From: Trichaptum fuscoviolaceum
Taxonomy: Eukaryota; Basidiomycota; Agaricomycetes; Hymenochaetales; Trichaptaceae
Assembly (NCBI GenBank): GCA_910574455.1
Contig: CAJSYZ010000009.1
Coordinates: 2,063,040-2,127,039, forward strand
Length of the DNA: 64,000 nucleotides
Direction of reading: 5' to 3'
Below, one piece after another: positions 1-12,529 of this stretch. Each line of letters starts with the position of its first letter. The stretch's first letter is position 1. Under the pieces are notes generated by a model. It was not told the origin of the DNA and ran no database searches. It worked only from the letters and a program-made list of their open reading frames with translations. A program made the translations under genes and the position numbers.

Positions 1-250
1 GATCATGTCTTCCATTCCGTTGATGAAAACGGACACCCCGTGGTCAACCTCGCTCATGTCCTAACAAACTTGAACAAGGTTTATTTCCTTGTGTTGAATA
101 ACTTACGGGTGCCATCATCTGACTATCGTACTATTCTAGCTTGATGCCGGTTCCGAAGAACGACTCATGTTGGTTTCTCGTGATGAACAGAGCTGCCTTG
201 TTGTGACTTACCGTGAGGTAAAGCATTGCATTGACTCTGCGTTCGGGTGA
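1..250 (+). CDS. 3' end of an unidentified gene (partial)
   Basis: The window opens inside a coding exon. Reading from base 1 gives an open frame to about 78, a likely intron at 79-140 (GT...CTATTCTAG), and a last exon at 141-250 ending in TGA. The joined C-terminus is about 57 residues and ends in LVVTYREVKHCIDSAFG. I do not recognise the family. The mixed hydrophobic and charged tail resembles a small regulatory domain, but that is only an impression. The upstream part lies outside the window, so neither length nor function can be judged. Confidence 0.45.
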
Positions 251-660
251 GTCCTCTCGCTGTTTCTATGTCTTATCTTTCGCATAGCTAAGTATGTTAT
301 CGATATATCAGGGATCTGTCCAGAGCAAGTCGGTAGGGTTTTTGTTCTGATAAAAGATATAAATAGAAAAAAGACTCGGAAAAACAATAAAAAACTCGTT
401 TCCTTGCTATTCTACTATAATTCTTGGGTGTTCTTTGATTGTCAAGAAATCAAGAAAATATCTAGTATAGTATAAGTCACTGTACATAGTAAGTGTATTC
501 ATGAGCTTTTGTTATATTTCCACATCTTTCCCACGCTAGTTTAGCACCAGGTAGTATCAGAGAACTATACACATTTCCACCCTTCTCCCAGCAACTTCGA
601 CGTCGTACAGCGTGGTTTCTTCGTCGTTGAGGACGTCCCTTGAATACTTCTTCTATTCTG
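251..660. other. Intergenic region, probable promoter of the nucleotidyltransferase gene
   Basis: About 410 bases separate the stop of the partial gene from the first ATG of the next. The stretch is AT-rich with A-runs near 365-395. No clear TATA box, RNA gene or repeat was seen. Confidence 0.4.
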
Positions 661-3600
661 ATGACCTCTCATGCTCGTAATTACGGTGGTGTGAATCTCT
701 CGCAGGCCCAGGGCATACACAACACGAACCCAAACACGAATGCAAGCCCGACTAATGTACATGGTGTCCATGTCCAACACACGTTGACGCATGCCCAGCG
801 CCGTCGTCTATTCGTGGCTGAGCTCTCACAATGTCTGCTCGACTTCGTTGTACAGCTGCTCCCGACGCAGGAGGAGATGGCCGTTAAGGAGGATGTGCGG
901 AAACTCCTGGAGAGACTGATCCGCACGATCGAACCAGAGAGCCGTTTGCTGTCCTTTGGCAGCACAGCGAATGGCTTCAGTCTTCGCAATTCGGGTGAGA
1001 TGTGTTTTTCCTTGTGATGAAGTTTCATGTTCTAAGAAAGCCTGTAGATATGGATTTGTGTTGCCTCATTGACGCTGGGGAGCGATTAGCAGCTAGCGAC
1101 CTCGTCGCAATGGTTGGCGACCTTCTTGAACGGGGTATATCTTCACCTTCATTTTTCGAGAGTTTATTGACACGGCGTGACTAGAGACGAAATTCCACGT
1201 GAAGCCTCTCCCCCATGCTCGGATACCCATAGTGAAGTTATCCCTCGATCCATCACCTGGCCTGCCATTGGGTATTGCTTGCGACATTGGCTTCGAGAAC
1301 CGATTAGCGCTGGAAAATACTCGCCTCCTTCTCTGCTACTCAATGGTTGACCCCACACGAGTGCGCACCCTCGTCCTTTTCTGTAAGTTCATAACCTCGT
1401 GGTCAGGACATCTCGCTTATGCATAGATAGTGAAAGTTTGGAGTAAGCGACGGTTAGCTATTTCCTTGGTTATTCTTCCAAGGACGTTTCTCATCACTCT
1501 ATACAGGAAGATAAACTCCCCGTACAAAGGGACTCTGTCATCATATGGATATGTACTTCTGGTAATTTATTTTCTAGTACACGTTAAGAACCCGCCGGTT
1601 CTACCTAATTTGCAACAAATACCGCCGTTACGTCCTATACCACCAGTGAGTTCACGGCCTAACATTATCTGCAATCCCATTTACAATTTCGAACAGGAGG
1701 AATCTCATATGGGTGACCGCAACATTTGGTTCTTTGATGATATTGAATTACTTCGCCAACGATGGCAATCTTCCAATAATGATTCTGTCGCAGAGCTGTG
1801 GGTATTAACAGTGATACACACCGAATATCGGCTAACAGCCTTTTTGACAGTTTAATAGATTTCTTCCGTTACTATGCTCGGGACTTCTCGTATAATACTG
1901 GCGTTGCGTCAATCAGAGCTGGTCTCTTAAAGAAAGACGCCAAGGGTTGGCAGAACGACGTAGGATCATCTTTTAAGTCATCGCTTGCACATGCTCACTT
2001 GATCTTAGAATGATCCCCGCTTCAAGGACTCTCGGGAGCGGAACCGTCTGTGCATTGAAGTACGTTGTTGTATAGCTCCATATATTCTATAATTAATGGA
2101 CTTCAATAGGATCCTTTTGAAACTGACTACAATGTATCGCGCTGTGTCACAAAGGATGGTCTTTATCTTGTTCGTACTTCGTACTCTTATCTCACACGTG
2201 CATGTATCCTAACTTGAGGCTCTAGATCCGGGGAGAGTTCATGCGGGCATGTCGGATTTTAGCGGCGCGACCAGAACGCGCCTACCAGGCAATAGCACAG
2301 TTATGCGAGGAACGCGATGATAATATTGCACCTGCGCCGACAGCGAATAGCTACGTTTCCCCTCGAATATCCATACCACCACAAACACCATACTCTGTTG
2401 GAACCCATTCATTCCGTCCTCGAGGTGCACCGGAGAGGGAAAGGCTACCACTGCCGAGACAGCCGCTTAGGCAGGACAACCAACCATCAATTCCTCATAC
2501 GGTTGCTTCTCGAAGTCCTCCTGAGCACATGGCTCCTAAGCGAACGAAATGGACAAGCCCCCCACCACCAGAAGCGCCTGAAGGTGATCACGTCTCTTTC
2601 GCGGATCGGCTAGGGTTAGGGATCTCTCTCGCAACATCGTCTACGGATGCTCGCGAACATGAGAAGTCATATTTATCGTCATCTAGTAACAGCGAGATTC
2701 TGTCTGACGATGGCGAAGTTGCATCAGATATCGCTCCGGATGACGACGTGAAGTCTGTGCAATCTTTCACAGGCGAGCCCAGCAGAGCGTTCAGACCTGA
2801 AGGCACTCCATTCTCCCCTTCTTCGGTTCCCCATGTTCCTCATGCACTGCCCATATTGATGGCTCTCCAACAACAAGTGCGAGCTCGTGCTATGGACGAT
2901 TCGACTCCAACTCCGTATGGCCATGGTCCACGCGGTCGTCGATCATCCCGGCCATTCTATGACATTGGACCTACTGTGCCTCCAATGCCATTAACTAAGC
3001 AGGCCTTCGGTGCTCACTTAGGTGTTCCGAGTAAGCTTGACATTGGAAGACGGTCCAACTCAGGCCCTTCACGAGTTACAAATCCTCCTCGAATGTCGCC
3101 GACTATCTTATCGCAAATGCCCTTCAATATTCCTCTTCCCCCGTCTCCAGTTACACCTGCAGTATCCTCTCCGCCTACGATATACTATGAAACCAACGCT
3201 CCTGCAACGGGGCGTGGTCGAGGATCTGCGCATTCCTCCCCTCATCATTCGCCGCACCATTCATCGCCACAATCACCTATTAACCCACTCACGTTGTATC
3301 AACAGCAATTTTATACTCCTCAAATTCAGGGACATCGTTCCCCTGATCTTGCGCAAGGAGCATCGGATTCTCCTATAATGGAACGACGAGCGTTGAAATT
3401 GCCCAATGGAGCCGTATCTGCAGCTACGCAGAATACATTTGATGCAAGACCCGTCCATACGCATTCACAGTCTAGTTCGACAATAATAGCCCCAACAACA
3501 CCCGGTGCATCTTCCAGTACATTCTCTACCCATTCGGTAGACTCGCAAAGTTCATCACCTACACACTCTCCAGCCCGCATTCCCTTATCTCGAAATTCAC

Positions 3601-4001
3601 TACTCTCATCGTTTAGCTCACATCGGAATTCCATTGGTCCCGCTGTGACCCAGAATACCACGACATCTATTGATACTCCCTCTCCACCCTCATCAGCCAG
3701 CTCTCGGTCCGCATCGGCTGGGTCAGCTTCGCCAACCTCAACATCACCACGTACAGTCGACTTGAATTCTCCCATCTCTCCGTCATCTCCAGTCACAGCG
3801 AAGCAGCTTTACCAGCAAGACGAAGGACGTCGACAACGAGTCGAAAGTGCAAAATTCATAGGAACACCTTCGTCGCCCGACACTCACAGTGAAACTCAAG
3901 CCATCGGTTTTCCCGGTTCAGTAGAAGTTTCGTCTGAAGAACCAAAGGCCGATATATCTCTTACACAACAGCTGAAGAATTTAGCAGTAGGAGACAGCTA
4001 G
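661..4001 (+). CDS. Cid1/Trf4-type RNA nucleotidyltransferase (poly(A) or poly(U) polymerase)
   Basis: Proteins of this family add A or U residues to RNA 3' ends. Exons by frame continuity: 661-994, 1048-1134, 1185-1382, 1431-1452, 1507-1645, 1697-1797, 1851-1959, 2009-2059, 2110-2169 and 2226-4001. The catalytic signature is split by intron 1: FGSTANGFSLRNS followed by DMDLCC, giving the G-S...D-x-D metal site. The third conserved region is IPIVKLS...DIGFEN. The central domain (LKVWSKRRKINSPYKG, LSSYGY) and the PAP-associated segment (RYYARDFSYNTGVASIR) are typical of Cid1. The last exon adds about 560 residues of Ser/Pro-rich, probably disordered sequence, so the protein is far longer than yeast Cid1. 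Start: the first ATG, at 661, in frame with the domain. Whether it adds A or U cannot be told from sequence. Confidence 0.9.
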
Positions 4002-4343
4002 TCAAGCTCCAGCTTTTGAATGTTCTCCCACGTGCAGAATTCGTGCCTCGCCTGCATCTGAGCAAATCGCTTCTGTTTTGTATTATACGCATGAAAGCTG
4101 TTATCATGGTTCACGCTTCGCTATCTTGTACGTACACACGTCGGTAGATGCTCTTGGAATGTCAGATCATGTTTTCTCGGTTCTTGCCTAGAAAGGCCCG
4201 CGTTTTGATTTATCAACTAATTACTACAGATAAAATGACATGTGTGGTATAGCCTCAACATAATAGCTAAAGTCCACATCAGAACGACTGGGTTACGACA
4301 TTCCCATACCTTTAATCGTCAGATCGGAGACACTAGAAAAGAA
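4002..4343. other. Intergenic region between convergent genes
   Basis: This 340-base stretch holds the 3' ends of the nucleotidyltransferase gene (plus) and LSM7 (minus). No gene or repeat was seen. Confidence 0.5.
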
Positions 4344-4871
4344 TCATTGTTGCTCAGCAAAAGGGTTTTCGATCTCTGCTGAGCCATCCACAGGACTCAG
4401 TAGAGTAATTGTTGGACCTCGTAGTACCACTAAACCGAGCGTTCGAGTATGAGGTTCGGGTTCTAACATGAGACGTGAATTCTCGAACTTTATACACTAG
4501 TAATGTATGAAGTCTCACCTTGTAACTGCTCCTCCACTTCGTCCAGCACGAGATTTAAGAGCTGGTCGTAGCCTTTTAACAGTCCAGTAACTGCAATTGT
4601 AGTGAATATTTATACGTGACATACGTCAATGAATCTACAGACCTTCTCGTCCTCCAGTGAACTTGACACGTATACGATCGTTCATGTACTTGGAAAGATC
4701 TAGAATTGCCTCTCGCTTGGGCTTATCCATAGACGGTTGTGCGCCTGCTGGTCCCTTGCCTCTCGTTCCACCACCACCACGCATAGATCCTTTAGCTGCG
4801 CCTCGTCCCTGACGTGTAAATTAGCAGAACAAATGGATAAAAGATCCAAAATCACTCACTCTATCAGCCAT
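4344..4871 (-). CDS. LSM7: U6 snRNA-associated Sm-like protein LSm7
   Basis: LSm7 is a subunit of the LSm1-7 ring (mRNA decapping and decay) and the LSm2-8 ring (U6 snRNA). Four exons on the minus strand: 4860-4871, 4643-4808, 4519-4590 and 4344-4462, all with GT-AG junctions and continuous frame. The product starts MADRGRG, followed by a Gly-rich N-terminal extension. Sm motif 1 runs through AILDLSKYMNDRIRVKFTGGREVTG and LLKGYDQLLNLVLD. Sm motif 2 is LGLVVLRGPTITLLSP. It ends in NPFAEQQ, close to known LSm7 C-termini. First exon: only four codons. Its start lies about 300 bases from KAP95 on the opposite strand, so the two probably share a promoter region. The N-terminal R/G-rich extension is longer than in yeast or human. 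Confidence 0.93.
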
Positions 4872-5173
4872 CTTTTAATAATAGGCAGAACTCCTTATTG
4901 TTAGTGGAAGTTGACAAGATACAAAAGCGTGGTTTGGTGAGTCAATGACCTTGAGGTGGTCTTGGGCCACCAAGCGTGGGAAAATATACTAAGAGAGCCC
5001 GCGCAGCTTCAAAAATCCTAGTGACCGTGTTGCCCTTGACCTCCCCGCACTCATCACCTCTAAACTACCTCCTCATCGCTGTCGACGCTCTTTTATAGAT
5101 ATAAAAGGTATGCTTAGCAAGATATTCAGTATGCTATGAAGTTTTGAAACGATTCTATAAAGTAGCTGTCACA
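4872..5173. promoter_or_regulatory. Bidirectional promoter region of LSM7 and KAP95
   Basis: Roughly 300 bases between two divergent start codons (LSM7 at 4871 minus, KAP95 at 5174 plus). It must hold both 5' leaders. No canonical TATA box was identified. Confidence 0.5.
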
Positions 5174-8100
5174 ATGAACGCTGCTGAACTTCTCACAAAC
5201 TCTCTTTCACCAAGTGAGTTTCAGACCATTTTCCGCGTTTTTAGGAAGAAGCACATAATATTCATCCGTTATCAATATCCATAGATGCAGCGACGCGTCA
5301 AGATGCCACAGCGAAGCTGGAAGCTGCGGCACAAAATAACTACGTGAGTGGCTTGTAAGTTGTCTGAGGATCTGTTAAGCTGAAGAGATTGCAATCGGCG
5401 CGTAGCCGGCCTACCTCATGACACTGTCTGCGGAAGTTGCAAACGAATCGCAAGACGTAACAATTCGAAATGCTGCTGGTATTGCTTTGAAGAACGCGTT
5501 GAGCGCTCGTGTATGTTCATTTTATCTCTCGAGTCTCTTTCACGAGTTGACGTCTATGCGTTCCAAAGGAATCTGCGCGCCAACAAGAGTATTCAGCACG
5601 ATGGCTCGCTCTGCCCGCTGAACCAAAGAATAAGGTCAAACAAGAAATGCTGATGACTCTTGGGTCATCGTCTCAGAGGGCCGCGAGTGTCGCAGCACAA
5701 GTTGTAGCGGCAATAGCTGCGGTGGAGTTGCCGAATGCAGAGTGGATGGAAGTGATTGAGATTTTACTGCGTTTTATGGACAACGCAGACAATGTAAACT
5801 TGCGAATGGCAACGTTGCAGACTATTGGTTATATTTGCGAAACAATTGTACGTTTTCCTTCGCTTGTCTCATCAAATACACACTTACTTCGATGATCCAG
5901 AAACCAGAGATTTTGAGTGTGCGCTCGAATGAGATATTGACCGCTGTGATCCATGGAGCGCGCAAAGAAGAACCCTCAACAGATGTTCAGCTATCCGCAA
6001 TAAACGCACTTTACAACTCCCTTGAGTTTGTTCGCGACAACTTCGAGCGTGAAGTGCGTGTTTCCCCCGTGTTTGACAGGCCTCGTATACTCATTTTGCT
6101 ATTAGGGCGAACGGAATTACATCATGCAAGTTGTCTGTGAAGCGACACAAAGTGCATCTATCCCTGTGCAAGTTGGTGCATTTGAATGTCTCGTTCGTAT
6201 CATGAGTTTGTACTATGATAAGATGGCCTTCTACATGGAACGGGCGCTTTTCGGCGTGAGTTTAAGTGATGCACTCTTGAGTTCTATCGATTCTAATATC
6301 TCTCCTCTAGCTCACTGTTCTTGGCATGAAAAACCCTGAAGAAGCTATCGCTCTCCAAGCAGTTGAGTTCTGGTCTACCGTCTGCGAAGAAGAAATTGAA
6401 CTGGCCATCGAGGCTGCGGAGGTACGTACGCTGCTTACATAAAGTAGTAATGACTCACTTTTCGCAACAGGCGGCTGAGTATGGTGAACAGCCGGAAACC
6501 GAATCAAAGAACTTCGCGAAGATAGCTCTGCCAGAAATCATCCCTGTGCTCTTATCACTTTTGACTCGTCAAGATGAGGACGCGGAAGACGACGAATGGA
6601 ATGTCTCTATGGCAGCTGGAACATGCCTTGCTCTTCTTGCTCAGACCGTTGCCGACGCAATTGTTCCGGCTGTCATTCCATTCATCGAAGGGAACATCAA
6701 AGCTGCGGACTGGCATCACCGTGAGGCCGCTATCATGACGTTTGGCTCTATCCTAGATGGGCCTGATCCTGTGGTGCTCACGCCTCTGGTGACTCAAGCA
6801 CTACCTATCCTCATAGAGATGATGAGGGATGACAATATCCTTGTGAAGGATACAGTCGCTTGGACGCTTGGACGCATCTGCGACCTCCTTATCGTTTCTA
6901 TCAACCCAGATGTTCAGCTTCATCCTCTTGTATCGGCACTTGTGAACGGTCTGGAAGACAAGCCAAGAATTGTCGTCAACTGCTGTTGGGCTTTGATGAA
7001 TCTCTCGGACCAACTCGGTTCATATTACGAAGAGGAGAATGCACCTCCGAGACCTGGTCCACTTGCGCCGTACTACGAAGGTATCGTGACGGCTCTCCTC
7101 AGGGTTACCGACGGGTAAGTTCACTTACCACTTTAATGCAAATGATACTGACATTTCTGTGATTAGCACGAGTAATGAGTCCAACTTCCGAACCTCTGCT
7201 TACGAAGCCTTGGCGTCTTACGTTACGCATGCTGGACCAGAATCCATCACAGTCGTTCAGAACACTGCGGTTGCCGTTTTAACGCGCATGAACCAATTGC
7301 TTGGCATGCAGAATCAACTTCTGGGTATGGATGATCGCCATAACTGGAACGAGCTGCAGAGCAACTTGTGTAGTGTTTTGATTGTGAGTGCAAGTGGAGC
7401 GGCTTATCGTACTTTAACCTTAAGTTTGTACAGGCAATTGTTCGCAAACTGGGTGCCGGCATTGAGCCGTTAGCAGACCAGATCATGACCGTTTTGCTCA
7501 CCCTCATCCAGTCAAGCAAGACTTCAACAGTCTTGGAGGATGCTTTCCTTGTGGTTGGTACTATGGCAGCTTGTGCGTTGACTGTTCATATTCATTAGAA
7601 CATGAAGCTAACAGTTTCGGTTTCAGCTCTTGAACTCAATTTCTCGCCATACATCCAGGCATTCTTACCTTTGCTATACCCGGCTCTTAAGACGCATGAG
7701 GATACACAGCTCTGTACAGTTGCGATTGGTGTGATTGGTGACATTTCACGTGCTTTGGGTGAACAGAGCGCGCAATACGCCGGTCCATTCATGAGCGTTC
7801 TTCTTGAGAACCTTCAGAGCGAGACACTCAGCCGCAACGTCAAGATCCCCATTTTGTCGTGTTTTGGAGATATAGCTCTTGCGATTGGCCCTGCTTTTGA
7901 GCCGTACCTGGATACCACTATGGGTGTACTCCGCCAGGCTGGATCGATCATGCCAAATCCTGTAAGTTGCAACAAATTTGATGTAGAAAGACATTACAGC
8001 TGAAGGTTGCATCTGCAGATTGATTACGATCTGGTAGATTATGTAGCACAGCTCCGCGAGGGAATTCTTGAAGCATACACAGGAATAGTCACTGGTTTCA

Positions 8101-8490
8101 AAAACACCGAGAAAGGTATGTCATTGCTCAAGGATCCCTGCATTGTAGCAATTTTTGATCTTGCCCTTTACAGCCTCTGTGTTACTAAACCATGTTCAGA
8201 CTATACTTGAATTGGTTCAACGGTGTCTAGCTGATGAGGATCGGTCTGACTCCGTTGTCAAGCTCTCGCTTGGACTTGTCGGTGATCTGGCCGACTCTTT
8301 CCCGAATGGAGAGATCAAGCAGCTTCTCTTGGCGGAATGGCTTGCGCAGGCTTTGAGGAGCAAGGCGAGACTATCTTCAGAGACAAAGAAAACATTGCGT
8401 TGGGCTCGCGAGGTTCGTAAGCTTGCTCCTTTAAGCGTAAACCCGTTGCTAATGAAAATGATAAAGATGGTTAAGCGCGCAACCGCATAG
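5174..8490 (+). CDS. KAP95: Importin subunit beta-1 (karyopherin beta, Kap95)
   Basis: Importin beta carries importin-alpha/NLS cargo through nuclear pores and is released by Ran-GTP. Exons: 5174-5213, 5285-5343, 5406-5510, 5569-5847, 5901-6053, 6106-6255, 6311-6421, 6471-7114, 7167-7383, 7434-7572, 7627-7971, 8019-8115 and 8174-8490. The product, about 860 residues, is built of HEAT repeats throughout. Diagnostic stretches include [18 protein letters not shown] near the N-terminus, the acidic loop after [18 protein letters not shown] (the DDEW region typical of importin beta), [18 protein letters not shown] and [16 protein letters not shown]. It ends [14 protein letters not shown]...MVKRATA. 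The length matches yeast Kap95 (861). No frame defects were seen. Confidence 0.96.
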
Positions 8491-9645
8491 AACTGCTATG
8501 AATTTTTCTCCTCTTCTAATGTCTGTTTACATCTTTTCTATAACCTTCCTTCTCTTCCATCACGGCACTTTCAAGTTATTCGCATTCATCATCATTACCC
8601 TCTGACGGAGGGTCGCATCTCGACCGCCATTGCATGTAGTAGACTGTTAGCAGTAACGTAGCTCGTTACGCTTTGAGCATTAATTTCTTATCGTCCTTAT
8701 CGATTCTTCTCTCTCCCACTGTAGCGCTCACAATCACCATGCTGCCTTTTTAACGGTTTAATTTTGCTTTCAATCAATTCTAGTTTTCCATCCTCTTACG
8801 TCTGACTACAGGAACGCTTGGTGGAATATGGCAATTTCTGTCTCACGAATTGGCTGTATACTTCCATTTACTTTTAAGATTCCCCTGCACACCACCAATA
8901 TCCGCTCACGTCTGCAATCATGTACCTGCTATCCATTCATGTCTTTTGGAACTTAACATTCAACTCTTCCTCCTTATAAAGTGCGGAGTTGAGGTCTATT
9001 CCTTTCACTAATTCGGGCTTTCTTCACGAAACGAGACTTCACACGATCGATTCCTTCGGCGGAGTCTGAAATATTAGTAATTTGCAGTTGCTGAATTTCC
9101 GCCGCCGGTCCCTGAGACCTAAAAAGAAAAGTGTGCCCAAAACAGTGGTTTTGACCTCCGGCACACTCACGCCGGTGATTTGAACTCCGGGGGAATGAAA
9201 ACCACATTTGCACTTAAAATACATATTACAGAATGTACATTTCTGACATGGGACCATTGAAGCTAATAATTTGATAGGGAGATATAAGGTGAAACTAATA
9301 TTCTATGCAAATTGGTAGAAGGTGGAGGGAAGGATGGTGGAGGGAGGATAAGAAGGGTGCTCTGTCACAGTCGATGGTGAGCGGTTTCATGCTGTGCAGC
9401 AGCGGCAAGTCCGAGTCCTTTCAAGTTACCGATGTGCCGACCCTAACTTACTTTCCTTTTTGGGATCAGGGACCAGCGGCGGAAAGTCAACACTTTTTGC
9501 CAGCCTACTAGTAGTGAGAAGAAGACTACTCTTTTACACTGCGCATGATAGCTGTCGAGTCGTCTTTAAAATCGATCCGTGTATGAGCAACATTCAGCTT
9601 TGGAAACGAGACTCTAGGAAACAGGCTTCACCAGGGACAAGCAAA
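8491..9645. other. Intergenic region with an imperfect inverted repeat pair
   Basis: About 1.15 kb between KAP95 and the amidohydrolase gene. No convincing coding region. It contains two 40-base segments in opposite orientation (see the repeat entry). The rest looks like 3' and 5' untranslated sequence. Confidence 0.5.
9092..9489. repeat. Imperfect inverted repeat, arms 9092-9131 and 9451-9489
   Basis: The left arm read on the minus strand (CTTTTCTTTTTAGGTCTCAG then GGACCGGCGGCGGAAATTCA) matches the right arm read on the plus strand, with a few substitutions over about 40 bases. The arms enclose roughly 320 bases. This could be the eroded ends of a small DNA element. No clear target duplication was found. 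Confidence 0.5.
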
Positions 9646-12339
9646 ATGACGGACTTATCAGAAACTACTCCGAAGTCTTGCGCTTCGGATGTAAAATGTT
9701 CAGCGCAGACGACAGATAGAGTAAAAGCTTCGCAGAAAACTCCTCGTACTCCAACTTTACTGCTTCTCATACTAGGATCTATTCTACTTGCCTTTGGACT
9801 TCGAAAGGCTCGGTCTGATGTTGTCCCGAAGAGCTATGCTGTGTGTTCTAAAGAGGGTAAAATATACACTGTGGATGAAACAAAACCAAATGTAGAATGC
9901 TTTGTTGTACACAACAAGCGCATCCTTGCCACTGGATCTCTTGGTATATGGGCATCCATATTTAAATTGTATTCAGCACTAAGACTTATAACAGGTGAAA
10001 TTCGACATCAGTTTGGTGACATTGAAACGACAGGCCCCGTTTCGACAGGTCTTTCACCCTTCAAGAATGGCTTGCGATTCTATTTCATCAAACCCGGCCA
10101 TATCATTGTACCGGGACTTACAGGTGAGATTATATGTCTCTCATGAGTATTTGTGATGCTATTTGCTCAGCCTAAATCGGTTGTAGATGCTCATGCACAT
10201 TTGCTTGAATATGGTTTTAAACGTCAGCTTGAGACCGATAATTGTAGTTCATCCAAAGGTTTGCTCAATGTGTCATGCACTAGAGAATATGTTACTCACA
10301 TTGGGTGACACAGAGGTCATTGAACGTGTCAAGGACTATATCAATGCTCGACCGGACATTGTGGAAGATAGAAACATTTGGATCCAAGGCATGGGTTGGG
10401 ACCAAACCAAATGGGGCCCCGGCGCAGGATTTCCTACGGCGGTGGGAAGCAATAGTATAGTACACCTACACAACACTGATGCATTTCAAATGAAGGCTGA
10501 GTTTGACGCGGAACCTTTACTTCGGGGAAGGCCAATTGTCCTACGTCGGGTGGATGGTCACGCATTGTGGGTTTCTTCGAGGGTAATCAAAGAATTAGGA
10601 AGCCTTCCAGACCATATCGAGGGCGGTGCTATAATACGTTATGAGAACGGTAAACCAACAGGTGAAATATACTGCCTTCTTCCCACAGATGCAACGTTCA
10701 CGAGCATTTGGGATCAGGTGTCTTCGTGGATAATGCCATGGCCCTTATTAAACTTCCGGAGTGGACGGAAAAGATGCTGCTTCAGTACTATGCCACAGCT
10801 GTCTCGGAGGCATTGTCATTTGGATTAACTTCAATCCATGATGCAGCAACGGACCTGTTGATGATAAAATTTTTGAAGAAGTGAGCTGTACAGGCGATTA
10901 TCATTTTCACTCATGTTGATGAATTTCCTTAAACACTTGGCTTCTAGGATGGCTGATCAAAACAAATTGCCTGTGAGTGATAAATACCTGCTGCCATTAA
11001 TTTACGATCACACGAACTTGAACAGCTTCGCCTGTACTTGATGGGATACGTGGAATCAGACAGCTATTGGGGAGACCAGATCGAACGCTTCATAAACTAT
11101 GGACCAGCGGGAAGACTTACACTGCGAGCTATTAAATTGTTCACGGACGGTAAAGCTATTCTTGAAAATTTAAAGGCAGTTAAATCACACTGGTTTCATC
11201 CATGCCAGGTGCGCTAGGATCATGGGGCGCAGCGTTGATAGAACCCTACTCAGATGATCCAAGCACGAAAGGCCTTCTGCGCGTTTCCCCCGACGCCATG
11301 GCGAAAACCGTCAAGATGTTTTGGGATGATGACTTTCAAGTTGTAAGGCAAATTCAAGTGAAACCATATACTGTCGCTCTAATATCGTCAGAACATCCAC
11401 TGCATTGGAGATCGTGCAAACGAAGTTGTCCTCGATATTTTTGAAGACTTGCTGAAGGGAGCAAACGTATCCGAGCGTCGCCCCAGGATCGAGCATTCTC
11501 AAATCATGACACCCGAGGATCTCAAACGTATTGGGAGATTAGGCGGTAAGACAAGCCTTCAGCTTCAAATGTCTTGTACTACCTCTCACACGCACGTTGC
11601 CTCCAGTCATACCGAGTGTCCAGCCGACCCATGCGTAAGTGGGTCATAGGCGCGGTTGCAATCAGGATCATCTAAAGAATTTATACTTCCTCATACAGTA
11701 CAAGCGACATGTGGTATGCTGAATCTCGATTGGTGGGCCCTGATCCAATACCTCATACCCATGTATGATATTCATAGCTGATTGATATACATATCATATA
11801 GGGACATCGGGTCAAGTACGCCTACGCCTACAAGACGCTATTGGAGTGAGTGAAGATGCGGCGCAGCTCCTTTCCCCTTTCATTCAATTCGTTTATCTTC
11901 GCGTGCCATCTAGAACCTCCGACAATCACGTCTTGCCATTGGGTTCAGATTTCCCGGTAGAGAGTCCAAACCCCCTACTCGGCTTTTATGCAGCTGTATC
12001 GCGTCTCTCCGTAAACGGGGATTCTCCACTTGGCGAGGGCATAGCATGGTGGGTCGTTGTAGTGATAAGATACATTATTGAGGATCGGATGGCTTAACAT
12101 TTTCGATGGCTAGGTTCCCGGAGCAACGCTTAACCCGTGCAGAAGCGCTGAAAGGCATGACGAAGGATCCCGCATATGCATCATTTAACGAAGAACATCT
12201 TGGGTCGTTGGTTCCGGGAAAGCTTGCTGATTTTGTCGTCCTAGACACTGACATCATGACCGTACCAGCTTCAGAAATAATGGGTACTAAGGTTGTTGCA
12301 ACAGTGATAGATGGTAGTCCTATGTACGGAAAACTGTAA
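9646..12339 (+). CDS. Amidohydrolase family 3 protein with N-terminal membrane anchor
   Basis: This is a metal-dependent hydrolase of the YtcJ/AepA type (amidohydrolase 3); the substrate is unknown. After about 37 residues there is one membrane segment (TLLLLILGSILLAFGL), so the enzyme is probably anchored with its catalytic domain in a lumen or outside. The first metal motif is DAHAHLLEYG (H-x-H), split from its preceding exon by an intron. Later come WIQGMGWDQTKW, RRVDGHALWVSS, AIKLFTDG joined to ALGSWGAAL, IHCIGDRAN, RIEHSQIM, LPLGSDFPVE and the C-terminal LVPGKLADFVVLDTDI. At least ten introns are needed to join these. An in-frame ATG at 9583 would add 21 residues; 9646 was chosen because it is followed directly by Ser/Thr-rich cytosolic-type sequence. 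The stop is TAA at 12337-12339. Confidence 0.88.
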
Positions 12340-12529
12340 CCGCACAGGATCGAGTTTCAAAATAAGAAAAAATTTAGGCTAAAATACAAGGGGTGCTTGT
12401 GAAAGTACAATGTGTGGATTTCCCTAACATGCGAATATGTACTCATCAGAGTACGTACGATAAATACTATAATATTTAGTAAAATGCTAAGTGTGAATAT
12501 CAACGTAGTAGACTAATGAGAGACCAGAA

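Noticed and set aside
3326..3796. A 156-codon minus-strand frame inside the nucleotidyltransferase last exon
   Set aside because: It is antisense to a Ser/Pro-rich coding exon, which often leaves the opposite frame open. No motif was seen.
9160..9200. A tRNA gene suggested by a B-box-like sequence
   Set aside because: No A box, no acceptor stem and a mismatch in the T-stem. No tRNA gene was recognised anywhere in the window.
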